Assembly: GCA_027492585.1 (NCBI GenBank)
Contig: JAPUEK010000042.1
Coordinates: 23,205-87,204 of the forward strand
DNA length: 64,000 nt
Direction of reading: 5' to 3'
Origin: Paracoccaceae bacterium
GTDB taxonomy: Bacteria; Pseudomonadota; Alphaproteobacteria; Rhodobacterales; Rhodobacteraceae
Shown: piece after piece, positions 7,690 to 15,898 of the stretch
Position numbering within the stretch: the stretch's first letter is position 1
How the letters are laid out: each line of letters begins with the position of its first letter
Translations under genes and position numbers: made by a program
The notes under the pieces: generated by a model
What the model was told of the DNA's origin: nothing
The model's input: only the letters and a program-made list of their open reading frames with translations
Database searches by the model: none

Positions 7690-8259
7690 ATGGCGAACAT
7701 GAAATCTATGGGTATGACGCGGCGTGGGCTGCTGGGTGCTTTTGCAGCGACCGCCGTAATCGCAGCCCCCACCTATTCGAACGCTTTCGGGCTGCTGCGC
7801 GGGGCGGGCGACATCCGGCGGATCAACATGTATTCGGGGCGGACGGGCGAAAGCATCGACACGATCTACTGGATCGAAGGGGAATACATCCCGGAGGTTC
7901 TGAAGGAAATCAACCGCTTCATGCGCGACTGGCGCTCCGATGATGTGGTCACCATGGACCCGCGCAACTTCGACATCATCGCCGCCTCGCATCGGCTGAT
8001 GGATGTGAGCGAGCCTTACATGCTGCTCTCCGGCTACCGGAGCCCGGCGACCAATGCGATGCTGCGCTCGCATTCGCGCGGCGTGGCGAAGAACTCCCTG
8101 CATATGAAGGGTCAGGCGGCGGATCTGCGGCTGAAGTCGCGCTCGGTCGGCCAGATGGCCAAGGCGGCGAAGGCCTGCGCTTCGGGCGGGGTCGGGACCT
8201 ATCCGCGCTCCAACTTCGTCCATATGGATTGCGGCCCGGTCCGCACCTGGGGCGGCTGA
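7690..8259 (+). CDS. YcbK/MepK-like M15 peptidase (DUF882)
   Basis: 189-aa exported zinc peptidase. The N terminus MTRRGLLGAFAATAVIAAP looks like a Tat signal peptide. The M15/DUF882 domain has a zinc set in SLHMKGQAADL (His, Asp) and FVHMDCGPVRTW (His), plus the GYRSP motif. E. coli MepK (YcbK) cleaves 3-3 peptidoglycan cross-links, the product of L,D-transpeptidases, so its divergent pairing with a YcbB-type enzyme makes sense. The start at 7690 gives the twin-arginine segment; upstream in-frame extension is unlikely. Confidence 0.9.
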   Translation: MANMKSMGMTRRGLLGAFAATAVIAAPTYSNAFGLLRGAGDIRRINMYSGRTGESIDTIYWIEGEYIPEVLKEINRFMRDWRSDDVVTMDPRNFDIIAASHRLMDVSEPYMLLSGYRSPATNAMLRSHSRGVAKNSLHMKGQAADLRLKSRSVGQMAKAAKACASGGVGTYPRSNFVHMDCGPVRTWGG

Positions 8260-8284
8260 GCGGCAACAGACCGGAAGTCAGGCA

Positions 8285-8312
8285 AAAGGGCGCCCCCGTG
8301 GCGCCCTTTGTC
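8285..8312 (+). terminator. Terminator hairpin after the YcbK-like gene
   Basis: AAAGGGCGCC (8285-8294) pairs with GGCGCCCTTT (8300-8309) over ten base pairs, loop CCCGT. The T tract is short, so termination may be partial. Confidence 0.65.
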
Positions 8313-8444
8313 ATTTGCCGATGCGGGGATTGTCCCCGAAGTGGAGACAATTGGGGTAGCTTTTGAGGAGGTTTGCCGGGATGGCGTGATGGTGCCGAGG
8401 CTCAGGGTCCATCGACATTTGGCAAGCCTTGCGACCCTCTTGCG

Positions 8445-8510
8445 CCCCCGGAGGGGTTTTGCACCCCTCCGGACCTCCCCGCAGGATATTTGAGGCAAGA
8501 TGAAGGGGGA
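8445..8510 (+). repeat. GATATTT intergenic repeat, copy A
   Basis: An 8-bp hairpin (8450-8457 with 8463-8470) is followed by the core GCAGGATATTT (8481-8491) and a tail GCAAGATGAAGGGG. The 44 bases from the hairpin through GATATTT are identical to those at 57763-57806. It lies 3' of the YcbK-like gene and in its orientation. Confidence 0.75.
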
Positions 8511-8795
8511 GGAGGCGCGCTCGTGCTGGCCGCCTCCATTCGGACCGTGGATCATGTCCGGCCCTCCGCCACAGGGGGAGGAAACGCGCGCCTGATCGCT
8601 TGGCGCCCTTGTGGCCATTGTGAGCCGCCCCGGCCGTGGCGGAGGGCCGTGCCTCACATTTCACCTTGCACCAGGGTCGTGCCGCCGCGTGCGCCGTGGA
8701 GGGACAATGGCACGCCTCATCCCATGGCAGCCTTGGCCATTCCACGCGCGCCCTGTGGGGAAGGATGGGGGCATGGCCTCGGCCGAAGCCGCGCC
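8511..8795. other. Intergenic spacer with no recognisable gene
   Basis: GC-rich, with several imperfect palindromes (for example CCGTGG..CCACGG types around 8630-8700), between convergent genes. ORFs here show no family resemblance. I see no RNA gene or mobile element. Confidence 0.5.
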
Positions 8796-9551
8796 CTACT
8801 CCTCCTCCGGCATCTCGCCGTTATCCGCCGCCCGCCCGGCATCGGGATGGCCACGGAACCCCTGCGCCACCACGAATTTCTCCGAACTGTCGGCGCGCGA
8901 GGCCGGGGGTTTCACATTGGCGACCTTCTTGAAGGCCCGCTTCAGGATCGACTGGAGTTCGTTCTCCGCCCCGCCCGCCAGCACCTTGGCGACGAAGGTG
9001 CCGCCCTCCTCCAGCACGTCGAAGGCGAAATAGGCCGCCGCCTCGCAAAGCGCGATGATCCGCAAATGGTCCGTCCCCTTGTGGCCGGAGGCCGCCGCCG
9101 CCATGTCGGACATGACCACATCCGCCCGCCCGCCGAGCCAGCCCTTGACCAGATCATCGGCCTCGTCAGAGAGGAAATCGAGCTGGTGGATCTGCGCGCC
9201 CTGGATCGGTTCCACCTCCTGAAGGTCCACCCCCAGAACCGTGCCGATGGGCTTCGAGACCCGCTCGCCGAGCGCATTGACCCGCCCGACCGCGACCTGG
9301 CACCAGCCCCCCGGCGCGCAGCCGAGGTCCACCACCCGCGCCCCCGGCTTCAGGAAGCCGAACTTGTCGTCCAGCTCCAGGATCTTGAAGGCCGCGCGCC
9401 CGCGGTAGCCCTCCTTCTTGGCGCGCTGAACGTAAGGGTCGTTCAACTGCCGCTCAAGCCAGAGCGTCGAAGACAGCTTGCGCCCCTTCGCCGTCTTGAC
9501 CCGCACGCGCAATTCCCGCTGTCCGCGGCCGGAGGTGTTCTTTTCGGTCAT
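8796..9551 (-). CDS. rlmE: 23S rRNA (uridine-2'-O)-methyltransferase RlmE (FtsJ)
   Basis: 251 aa. Methylates the 2'-O of U2552 in the 23S rRNA A-loop late in 50S assembly, using SAM. The catalytic K-D-K-E set is visible: Lys in RGRAAFKI, Asp in VVMSDMAA, Lys in FVAKVLAGG and Glu in DSSEKFVVA. The SAM-binding motif is [12 protein letters not shown]. coli RlmE has 209 aa; the excess is a basic N-terminal lead and an acidic C-terminal tail (GEMPEEE). Its start overlaps the ppx stop by 4 nt, so the two are co-translated. Confidence 0.95.
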   Translation of the reverse strand: MTEKNTSGRGQRELRVRVKTAKGRKLSSTLWLERQLNDPYVQRAKKEGYRGRAAFKILELDDKFGFLKPGARVVDLGCAPGGWCQVAVGRVNALGERVSKPIGTVLGVDLQEVEPIQGAQIHQLDFLSDEADDLVKGWLGGRADVVMSDMAAAASGHKGTDHLRIIALCEAAAYFAFDVLEEGGTFVAKVLAGGAENELQSILKRAFKKVANVKPPASRADSSEKFVVAQGFRGHPDAGRAADNGEMPEEE

Positions 9552-10684
9552 AGGTAAGGTCCGTCATCCAGAACGCCATCTGCGCTCATCTGTGCATAAA
9601 GAAGGCCCTCGCGCAGCCCGCGATCGGCCACGGAAAGGCGGTCGGTCGGCCAGATCCGCATCAGTGCCTGAAGAATTGCCGCGCCGGACATGATCAGCGT
9701 GTGCCGGTCGCGTCCGATGCGCGGGTCGGTGCGCCGCCCCTCCGGCCCGAGGGAGAGGTAATCGCGGATCACGAGGTCGATCTGGTCGGAGGTCATCTGC
9801 AACCCGTCCACCTTGGTCCGGTCATAGCGGCGCAGGCCGAGGTGGCTCGCCGCCACCGTCGTCACCGTGCCGGAGGTGCCGATGATCTGGAACCCGTCGC
9901 GCGGCTGGGCGGCATTGTAGGGCGAGAAGGAGGAGAGGTTTTCCTCGAAGAACCAGCTCATCAGCGCAAAGCGCGCACCGTCGTCCTCCACGTCCTGAAA
10001 CTGGTCCTTGAGCGTCGCCACCCCGAGCGGGACCGAGATCCAGTCCACCACTCGCGCTCCCCCCTCCGGCTGGGCGGCAAACCCCCGGTGCAGCCGCATG
10101 ATGGCGCGGGAGCGGTCCTCCGGCGCCACGGAGGAAATGTCGATCCACACGAGTTCGGTGGAGCCGCCGCCGATGTCCACGATCAGAAGCTGCTCGGTCC
10201 GCGCCGAGACCAGCGGCGCACAGGAGATGACGGCCAGCCGCGCCTCCTCCTCTGCCGTGATCACCTCGACGTTGAGCCCGGTTTCCCGCCGTACCTGCCG
10301 CATGAACTCCTTGCCGTTGCGCGCGCGCCGGCAGGCCTCGGTCGCCACCAGCCGGAAGCGGCCGACGCCGTGCTGCTCGATCTTCTTCTGGCAGATCCGC
10401 AGGGCCTGGATCGTGCGGCCCATGGAGGCGCGCGACAGCCGGCCGGATGCCTCCAGCCCCGCGCCAAGCTGCACGGTCTTGGAAAAGGAATCCACGACCT
10501 GAAACTGACTGCCCCGCGGCTGGGCAATCAGCATCCGGCACGAATTCGTGCCGAGGTCCAAAGCCGCATAAAGCTGCCCGGACCCGGCTTTGGGGGGAGC
10601 CGACGTTGCAACGCTGCGAGAAGCGACGGGCGCCTCGACCGCAAGCTCTTTCGCGTCCGCCCCCCGGGGACGCTCGGGCGCCAT
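9548..10684 (-). CDS. Ppx/GppA family phosphatase
   Basis: 378-aa ASKHA-fold enzyme of the exopolyphosphatase / pppGpp phosphatase family. The phosphate-binding motifs are [11 protein letters not shown] (about 44-54), [12 protein letters not shown] (about 170) and [11 protein letters not shown] (about 272). It has only the two ASKHA domains and lacks the C-terminal HD-like domain of the 513-aa E. coli Ppx. Substrate (polyphosphate or pppGpp) cannot be decided from sequence. An Ala-rich 35-residue lead precedes the fold. First gene of an operon with rlmE. Confidence 0.9.
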   Translation of the reverse strand: MAPERPRGADAKELAVEAPVASRSVATSAPPKAGSGQLYAALDLGTNSCRMLIAQPRGSQFQVVDSFSKTVQLGAGLEASGRLSRASMGRTIQALRICQKKIEQHGVGRFRLVATEACRRARNGKEFMRQVRRETGLNVEVITAEEEARLAVISCAPLVSARTEQLLIVDIGGGSTELVWIDISSVAPEDRSRAIMRLHRGFAAQPEGGARVVDWISVPLGVATLKDQFQDVEDDGARFALMSWFFEENLSSFSPYNAAQPRDGFQIIGTSGTVTTVAASHLGLRRYDRTKVDGLQMTSDQIDLVIRDYLSLGPEGRRTDPRIGRDRHTLIMSGAAILQALMRIWPTDRLSVADRGLREGLLYAQMSADGVLDDGPYL

Positions 10685-10967
10685 TTTCGCCCTCCATAGG
10701 TGGTTGTCCTCAAGGTAACCCCGATACCCGTTTGTGACAAGGACCCGATCCCGCGCTTTCCGCCGCGACAGGCCAAGACGCTCATCCTGCTGGTGAAAAA
10801 AGTGCCGATCCGCATCCCCTGCCCCCTTGGCCGGAACGCCGCTTTGCGGCTAGCTCCTTCCCATCCGCAACGCGGGTCGCATCAGGTCGCCGCCATGTCG
10901 AAAATCGACCCTGCATGTCGCGGACGGGTGATTAGAACAGGGTCAACGGGCAAGGGGGAATCAACGG
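10685..10967. promoter_or_regulatory. Divergent intergenic region, ppx / C1 cluster
   Basis: 283 bp between divergent starts. An AAGGGGGA ribosome site (10951-10958) serves the plus-strand gene. I looked for a cobalamin or SAM riboswitch because of the downstream metF-like and corrinoid methyltransferase genes and found no recognisable consensus. No other feature is visible. Confidence 0.4.
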
Positions 10968-11270
10968 ATGCCGGATGTGGTTGTGGTCTACTGGCGCGAT
11001 ATTCCCGCGCAGGTGATCGTCGGCAAGGGCCGGCGCGGCGCCAAGGTCCAGCTTTCGGAGCGGTTCGAGCAGGCCATCGACCGCTGCGCCATGAAGATCG
11101 GCGCAAGGGATGCCGATGCCTATCTCGCCGAATGGCGCAAGGCCGAACCCTATGAGGTCGAGGGCGAGCAGGAGGCGGTCGCCGCCGCCGAGGCCGCCCG
11201 ACTGGAAGCCGAATTCGACACCGAGCGCCTGAAGGCGCTGATCCAATCCGAAGGCTGGGCGAAAGCCTGA
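10968..11270 (+). CDS. Virulence-factor-domain small protein (Pfam Virulence_fact)
   Basis: 100 aa. Begins MPDVVVVYWRDIPAQVIVGKGRRGAK, typical of the short proteins labelled virulence factor that precede metF-like genes in Rhodobacteraceae and Rhizobiales. The C-terminal third is a charged helix (EGEQEAVAAAEAARLEAEFD). No enzymatic motif is seen. Tight linkage (21-bp gap) to a methylenetetrahydrofolate reductase-like gene and a pterin-binding methyltransferase suggests an accessory role in C1 transfer or methionine synthesis; this is inferred from context. The name virulence factor is historical and says nothing about function here. Confidence 0.8.
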   Translation: MPDVVVVYWRDIPAQVIVGKGRRGAKVQLSERFEQAIDRCAMKIGARDADAYLAEWRKAEPYEVEGEQEAVAAAEAARLEAEFDTERLKALIQSEGWAKA

Positions 11271-11291
11271 CCGCATCACGAAAGACCTGAC

Positions 11292-12209
11292 ATGGCTCTC
11301 TTCAGCTTCCGCCGCGACACCACCGCCCCCACCTCCGCTTCGGCCGAGGTCGAGGCCTTCCTCAAGGGCTATTCCATCGAGGTGATGCCCCGCACCGCCG
11401 AAAAGGTGGAGGATTTCCGCGCCCTCCTGCCCAAGGGAACCCGCGTCTACATCGCCCATATCGAAGGCACGCCGATCGAGGACATGGTGGCGACCGCCAG
11501 GCGCATCGCGGGCGAAGGCTTTGATGTCATGCCGCATTTCCCGGCGCGCATCATCCCCGACAAGGCCACGCTCGCCGACTGGATCGCGCGCTACAAGGGC
11601 GAGGCGGGGGTGAAGCAGGCGCTTCTCCTCGGCGGCGGGGTGAACACGCCGGCCGGTGAATTCGACGCTTCCATGCAGCTTGTGGAAACCGGGCTCTTCG
11701 ACGGGTTCGAGCGGCTGCATGTCGCCGGCCATCCCGAGGGCAACAAGGATATCGACAAGGACGGCGGCGACCGCATCATCATGCAGGCGCTGAAGTGGAA
11801 GCAGGCCTTCTCCGAACGTTCGGATGCGAAAATGGCGATTGCCACCCAGTTCTGCTTCGAGGCCGAGCCGGTCATCGCCTGGGCCGACAAGCTGGCCGCC
11901 GAGGGCATCTCGCTGCCGATCCATATCGGCATCGCCGGCCCCGCCAAGCTCCAGACCCTGATCAAATTCGCCATCGCCTGCGGCGTCGGCCCCTCGCTGC
12001 GCGTGCTGCAGAAGCGGGCCATGGATGTGACGAAACTCCTGCTGCCCTATGAGCCGACCGATGTGGTCGCGGCCCTGGCCGCCCACAAGGCCGCCAACCC
12101 GGCCTTCGGCATCGAGCAGGTGCATTTCTTCCCCCTCGGCGGTATCAAGACCAATGCCACCTGGGCCACCGAAAACGGCGGCGCCTCGGGCGTGCCTGCA
12201 AACGCCTGA
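11292..12209 (+). CDS. Methylenetetrahydrofolate reductase family protein (MetF-like)
   Basis: 305-aa TIM-barrel protein of the MTHFR family, expected to reduce 5,10-methylene-THF to 5-methyl-THF with FAD. Visible conserved segments include MPHFPARII near residue 82, LLLGGGVNTP near 116, HVAGHPEGNKD near 148 and IATQFCFEA near 190, matching the family's folate/FAD-binding blocks (canonical: GGDP, HPE, TQ-F-F). The final FPLGGIKTNATWA is usual for the alphaproteobacterial form. It is divergent from E. coli MetF and belongs to the group linked to separate corrinoid methyltransferases. Middle gene of a three-gene plus-strand operon. Confidence 0.85.
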   Translation: MALFSFRRDTTAPTSASAEVEAFLKGYSIEVMPRTAEKVEDFRALLPKGTRVYIAHIEGTPIEDMVATARRIAGEGFDVMPHFPARIIPDKATLADWIARYKGEAGVKQALLLGGGVNTPAGEFDASMQLVETGLFDGFERLHVAGHPEGNKDIDKDGGDRIIMQALKWKQAFSERSDAKMAIATQFCFEAEPVIAWADKLAAEGISLPIHIGIAGPAKLQTLIKFAIACGVGPSLRVLQKRAMDVTKLLLPYEPTDVVAALAAHKAANPAFGIEQVHFFPLGGIKTNATWATENGGASGVPANA

Positions 12210-12233
12210 AACGCTTCACTCAAAGGTTTAAGA

Positions 12234-13214
12234 ATGACCCGCACCGTTATTGAATCCAAAACGAAAACCGTTGTGATCGGCTTTGACGAGCCCTTCTGCG
12301 TCATCGGCGAGCGCATCAACCCGACCGGCCGCAAGAAGCTCGCGGCGGAGCTGGAGGCCGGGAACTTCGAGACCGTGCTGAAGGATGCTCTCGAACAGGT
12401 GGCCTGCGGCGCCAATGTGCTCGACGTGAACTCCGGTGCGGTCTTCACCAACAAGATGGCCGAAGACCCGCGTTATGCCGACAACAACTTTGTCGAGCCG
12501 CCGCTGATGCGCGAGCTTATCCTGCGGATTCAAGAGGTTGTGGATGTGCCTTTGTGCATCGACTCCTCGGTTCCCGGCGCGTTGGAAGAGGGCTTGCGCG
12601 CCTGCGAAGGCCGCCCGCTCCTGAACTCCGTCACCGGCGAGGAGGAGCGGCTGGAGCTGGTGCTGCCGCTCGTCAAGAAATACAACGTGCCGGTCGTGGC
12701 GATTTCCAACGATGACACCGGCATTTCGCAGGACCCGGACGTGCGCTTTGCCGTGGCCAAGAAGATCGTCGAGCGTGCCGCCGATTTCGGAATTCCGGCC
12801 CATGACATCGTGGTCGATCCGCTGGTGATGCCGGTCGGCGCCATGGCGACGGCAGGCCAGCAGGTCTTCGCCCTCGTGCGCCGCCTGCGTGAGGAGCTGG
12901 GCGTGAACACCACCTGCGGCGCCTCCAACATCTCCTTCGGGCTGCCGCATCGCCACGGGATCAACGCCGCCTTCCTGCCGATGGCGATCGGCGCGGGGAT
13001 GACCTCGGCGATCATGAACCCCGTCCGTCAGGTGGAGATGGAGGCGATCCGCGCCGCCAACTTCCTGATGAACCATGATGCGAATGGCGGGGAATGGATC
13101 CGCTTTTCCAAGGTTCTGGAAGCGGTCGAGGCCGGGACCAGCTTTGCCGAGGCCTCCGCTGCGGCTTCGGCGGCGACCTCTGGCCGGCGCGGCGGGCGTC
13201 GCGCACGCGGGTAA
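12234..13214 (+). CDS. Methyltetrahydrofolate:corrinoid methyltransferase (pterin-binding MetH module)
   Basis: 326-aa DHPS-like TIM barrel equivalent to the folate-binding domain of methionine synthase. Recognisable are VIGERINPTGRKKL (about 22-35), GANVLDVNSG (about 60), CIDSS (about 105), LLNSVTGE and ISNDDTGI. No homocysteine-binding domain, B12-binding motif (DxHxxG) or reactivation domain is present, so methyl transfer needs partners elsewhere in the genome. With the MetF-like gene it forms a pathway from methylene-THF to methyl-corrinoid. Related Rhodobacterales have a methionine synthase split over several polypeptides; this is probably one piece. The tail is rich in Ser/Ala then Gly/Arg. 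Confidence 0.87.
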   Translation: MTRTVIESKTKTVVIGFDEPFCVIGERINPTGRKKLAAELEAGNFETVLKDALEQVACGANVLDVNSGAVFTNKMAEDPRYADNNFVEPPLMRELILRIQEVVDVPLCIDSSVPGALEEGLRACEGRPLLNSVTGEEERLELVLPLVKKYNVPVVAISNDDTGISQDPDVRFAVAKKIVERAADFGIPAHDIVVDPLVMPVGAMATAGQQVFALVRRLREELGVNTTCGASNISFGLPHRHGINAAFLPMAIGAGMTSAIMNPVRQVEMEAIRAANFLMNHDANGGEWIRFSKVLEAVEAGTSFAEASAAASAATSGRRGGRRARG

Positions 13215-13230
13215 TGCGGATGGCGGCGGC

Positions 13231-13434
13231 TCAGAAGAGCCGCCGCGTCGCCTGACGGACCTGTTTCACACGCTTGGTCAGATCCTGGGCGTTGCGGGCT
13301 TCGGCCTTTTCCGCCTCCGTCATCTCCGACTTCGGCTTGCCGCTGCGGGTCGCATAGTCGATCCCGCTGTCCACCGCGCGGTTCACCACCCGGTTCAGGA
13401 TCTTGTTCAGGATCATCTGCAAGATGCGGTCCAT
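13231..13434 (-). CDS. Small conserved hypothetical protein
   Basis: 67 aa, highly basic (MDRILQMILNKILNRVVNRAVDSGIDYA at the start shown in two halves: hydrophobic amphipathic helix, then a charged KSEMTEAEKAEARNAQDL helix and Arg-rich end). No known domain. It is predicted to be one or two amphipathic helices, perhaps membrane- or nucleic-acid-associated. It follows scpB on the same strand by 13 bp and is likely cotranscribed; its 3' end faces the convergent methyltransferase gene. Function unknown. Confidence 0.65.
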   Translation of the reverse strand: MDRILQMILNKILNRVVNRAVDSGIDYATRSGKPKSEMTEAEKAEARNAQDLTKRVKQVRQATRRLF

Positions 13435-13447
13435 CGTTTAACCTCTT

Positions 13448-14095
13448 TCAATCCTCAAACAATTCGCTTTGACCGCTCTGGGATTCCTCCTCCTCGGAGG
13501 GGGAGCCGAGCGATCCCGGCAGGGGCCGGCTGTCCAGAAGCCCCGCCGCCCGCAACTCCTTCAGACCCGGCAGGTCACGGGCCGATTCCAGCCCGAAATG
13601 GTCAAGGAAATGCTCTGTCACCACAAAGGTCACAGGGCGGCCCGGCGTCATGCGGCGGCGGCCGAGGCGGATCCAGTCCAGTTCCATCAACTGGTCCACC
13701 GTGCCACGGCTGACCGCAACCCCCCGGATTTCCTCGATTTCCGCCCGTGTGACCGGCTGGTGATAGGCAACGATGGCCAGCGTCTCGATGGCGGCGCGGG
13801 AGAGTTTGCGGGTCTCTTCCTGCTCTTTCTGCATCAGATGGCCAAGGTCGGGCGCGGTGCGGAAGGCCCAGGCATCGCCGACCCGCACCAGTTGAACCCC
13901 GCGCCCCTCGTACCGGCGGCGGAGCGTCACCAGAGCCTCCGCCGGATCGCAGCCATGGGGCAACCGCGCGACAAGCTCCGCCAGCGTCACAGGCGTTGCA
14001 GAGGCGAAGAGGACGGCTTCCACCATCCGCTCCTGCTCGGCCATGACGGGCGCTTCGAAAAGCGTCTTTTCAATGGGTTCCGGCGCGTCATTCAT
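13448..14095 (-). CDS. scpB: Segregation and condensation protein B
   Basis: 215 aa. Winged-helix kleisin-interacting subunit (KITE) of the Smc-ScpAB condensin, which compacts and segregates chromosomes. Characteristic segments are MVEAVLFASATPVTLAEL, the YHQPVTRAEIEEIRGV block and RTPGRP-like RMTPGRPVTFVVTEHFLDHFGL. A longer reading frame extends to 14269, but ATG 14095 overlaps the scpA stop as ATGA (14092-14095), the usual arrangement. A C-terminal acidic Ser/Glu tail is present. Confidence 0.93.
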   Translation of the reverse strand: MNDAPEPIEKTLFEAPVMAEQERMVEAVLFASATPVTLAELVARLPHGCDPAEALVTLRRRYEGRGVQLVRVGDAWAFRTAPDLGHLMQKEQEETRKLSRAAIETLAIVAYHQPVTRAEIEEIRGVAVSRGTVDQLMELDWIRLGRRRMTPGRPVTFVVTEHFLDHFGLESARDLPGLKELRAAGLLDSRPLPGSLGSPSEEEESQSGQSELFED

Positions 14096-14892
14096 GTGAT
14101 GTCGCTCCGCCGGATCTGGATCGGGGCGAAGGTCTCCCCCTGTTTCAGGCGGATCTGGCCGCGCTTGGCCATTTCCAGCACCGCCGCGAAATGGGCAGCG
14201 GTGACGGAGCGGCGCCGGGCGGGCGTCGCATCCCAGCCTTCGGGCAGAAAGCTGGTCAGATCGGACCATTCGCCCACATAGCCGAGCATCCCGCGCAGCC
14301 GCTCCAGAGCCTCTTCCATCGTGAAGATGTCTTTGCGGTCAAAGGCATAGGGACGGAACTCATCCTTGGTCCTGATCCGCGCATAGGCGCGCATCAGATC
14401 CAGCAGCGTCGCCGCATAGGTCACGGTGACCCGCCGCGTCACATCCTCGGGCAAGCCGCGGGGAAAGAAATCGCGCCCGCGCTGATCGCGCGCCATGAGC
14501 CGGGCCGCCGCCTCGCGCATCGCCGAAAGCCGTTCGAGCTGGAAGGCCAGATGGGCGGCGAGATCCTCGGCGGAGGGGCCATCCTCCCCCGGTTCCGGCG
14601 GCAGCAGCAGTCGGGATTTCAGGAAGGCGAGCCAGGCCGCCATCACCAGGTAATCCGCGGCAAGTTCGATCCGCAATGCCTGCGCCCGCTGCACGAATCC
14701 CAGATATTGTTCGGCCAGTTGCAGCACGGAAATGCGCCGCAGATCGACCTTCTGCGTCCGCGAAAGCGTCAACAGCAGGTCGAGCGGCCCCTCGAAACCA
14801 TCGACATCGACGATCAGCGCCTCTGCCTCCAGCCGGTCCGCGGGGGGCAGACGGTCGGGTTGGCCCCAATCGTCGGTCTCGGTTTCAGTCAT
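14092..14892 (-). CDS. scpA: Segregation and condensation protein A (kleisin)
   Basis: 266 aa. Kleisin subunit that bridges the Smc heads together with ScpB. The N-terminal FEGPLDLLLTLSRTQKVDLRRISVLQ block (read as FEGPLDLLL then VDLRRISV) is diagnostic, followed by LEFLKSRLLLPP-type sequence (AFLKSRLLLPPE). The C-terminal winged helix ends with FAAVLEMAKRGQIRLKQ and FAPIQI. It overlaps nagZ upstream by 8 nt and scpB downstream by 4 nt, so nagZ-scpA-scpB are translationally coupled. Confidence 0.94.
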   Translation of the reverse strand: MTETETDDWGQPDRLPPADRLEAEALIVDVDGFEGPLDLLLTLSRTQKVDLRRISVLQLAEQYLGFVQRAQALRIELAADYLVMAAWLAFLKSRLLLPPEPGEDGPSAEDLAAHLAFQLERLSAMREAAARLMARDQRGRDFFPRGLPEDVTRRVTVTYAATLLDLMRAYARIRTKDEFRPYAFDRKDIFTMEEALERLRGMLGYVGEWSDLTSFLPEGWDATPARRRSVTAAHFAAVLEMAKRGQIRLKQGETFAPIQIRRSDIT

Positions 14893-15898
14893 TCAGCGGC
14901 TCATCCAGAAGAGCTGAAAGCTCCGCTTCCAGAGCCGCAATGTCAACGGTTTCGTCCCGGTGCCGCCGGGCAAGCGCCGATCTTGCGCGGGCAAGCGCCG
15001 CTGGCCCCATCTCCCCCGCTTCGGAGGCGACCTCCAGCATCTCGGCCATCACCCCCTTGCAATGCAGGGCAATGTCGCAGCCCGCCGCCATGGAGGCCGC
15101 CGTCCGCTCCGCCAGCGTGCCTTTCAGCGCCTGCATGTTGAGATCGTCGGTCAACAGAAGACCCTGAAAGCCGATCTCCTCGCGGATCACCCGGATCATC
15201 TCCGGCGACTGGGTGGCGGGACGGCTGTCATAGGCGGCAAAGATGATATGCGCGGTCATCGCCATCGGCAGGTCGGCAAGGGCGCGGAAGGGGGCGAAGT
15301 CGGTGGCCGCAAGACTGTCGCGGTCCGCCGTGACCGTGGGCAGGTCGAGATGGGTGTCGTTTTCAGACCGGCCATGACCGGGCAGATGCTTCATCACCGG
15401 CAGAACGCCCTCGGCAAGATGGGCCTCGGCAACGGCGCGGGCAATCTCCGTCACCCGCTCCGCCGTTTCGCCATAGCAGCGGTTCCGCAGGAAGGGATGG
15501 GTGAGCGGTCCGGCGATGTCGGCAACCGGCGCGCAATTGGCGTCGATGCCGACGGCGCGCAATTCCCGCGCGATGAGGCGGGAGCGCAGGGCCATGGCGC
15601 GGGCGGCGGCGGGACCGGCCGCCTGCACGGTGTCGAGCGGTGGGCTCCATTCCCGCCAATGCGGTGCGCGCAGGCGCTGCACCCGCCCGCCCTCCTGATC
15701 GACCAGAACCGGGGCATCGCGGCCCACGGCCTCCCGCAGGTCGGAGGTCAGGCGCCGGAGTTGCTCCGGGTCCTGAACATTGCGGGCGAAAAGGATGAAG
15801 CCCAGAGGATCGGCCTCACGGAAGAAGGCCGCCTCCTCGGGCAGCAGCACCGGGCCATCGCAGCCGAAAACGGCGGCGAGGCGGCCAAGTTCGCTCAT
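14885..15898 (-). CDS. nagZ: Beta-N-acetylhexosaminidase NagZ
   Basis: 337-aa family GH3 enzyme that removes GlcNAc from 1,6-anhydro-muropeptides during peptidoglycan recycling. The signature VMKHLPGHGRSENDTH (about 168-183) contains the K-H-F/L-P-G-H-G and the mobile-loop Asp/His pair. The catalytic aspartate lies in LLLTDDLNMQAL (about 247). No signal peptide, as expected for the cytoplasmic enzyme. It overlaps the SPOR gene upstream by 4 nt. Confidence 0.95.
   Translation of the reverse strand: MSELGRLAAVFGCDGPVLLPEEAAFFREADPLGFILFARNVQDPEQLRRLTSDLREAVGRDAPVLVDQEGGRVQRLRAPHWREWSPPLDTVQAAGPAAARAMALRSRLIARELRAVGIDANCAPVADIAGPLTHPFLRNRCYGETAERVTEIARAVAEAHLAEGVLPVMKHLPGHGRSENDTHLDLPTVTADRDSLAATDFAPFRALADLPMAMTAHIIFAAYDSRPATQSPEMIRVIREEIGFQGLLLTDDLNMQALKGTLAERTAASMAAGCDIALHCKGVMAEMLEVASEAGEMGPAALARARSALARRHRDETVDIAALEAELSALLDEPLND

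Noticed and set aside
10685..10967. Cobalamin or SAM riboswitch before the MetF/corrinoid methyltransferase operon
   Set aside because: No B12-box, SAM-II or SAH landmarks could be found on either strand.
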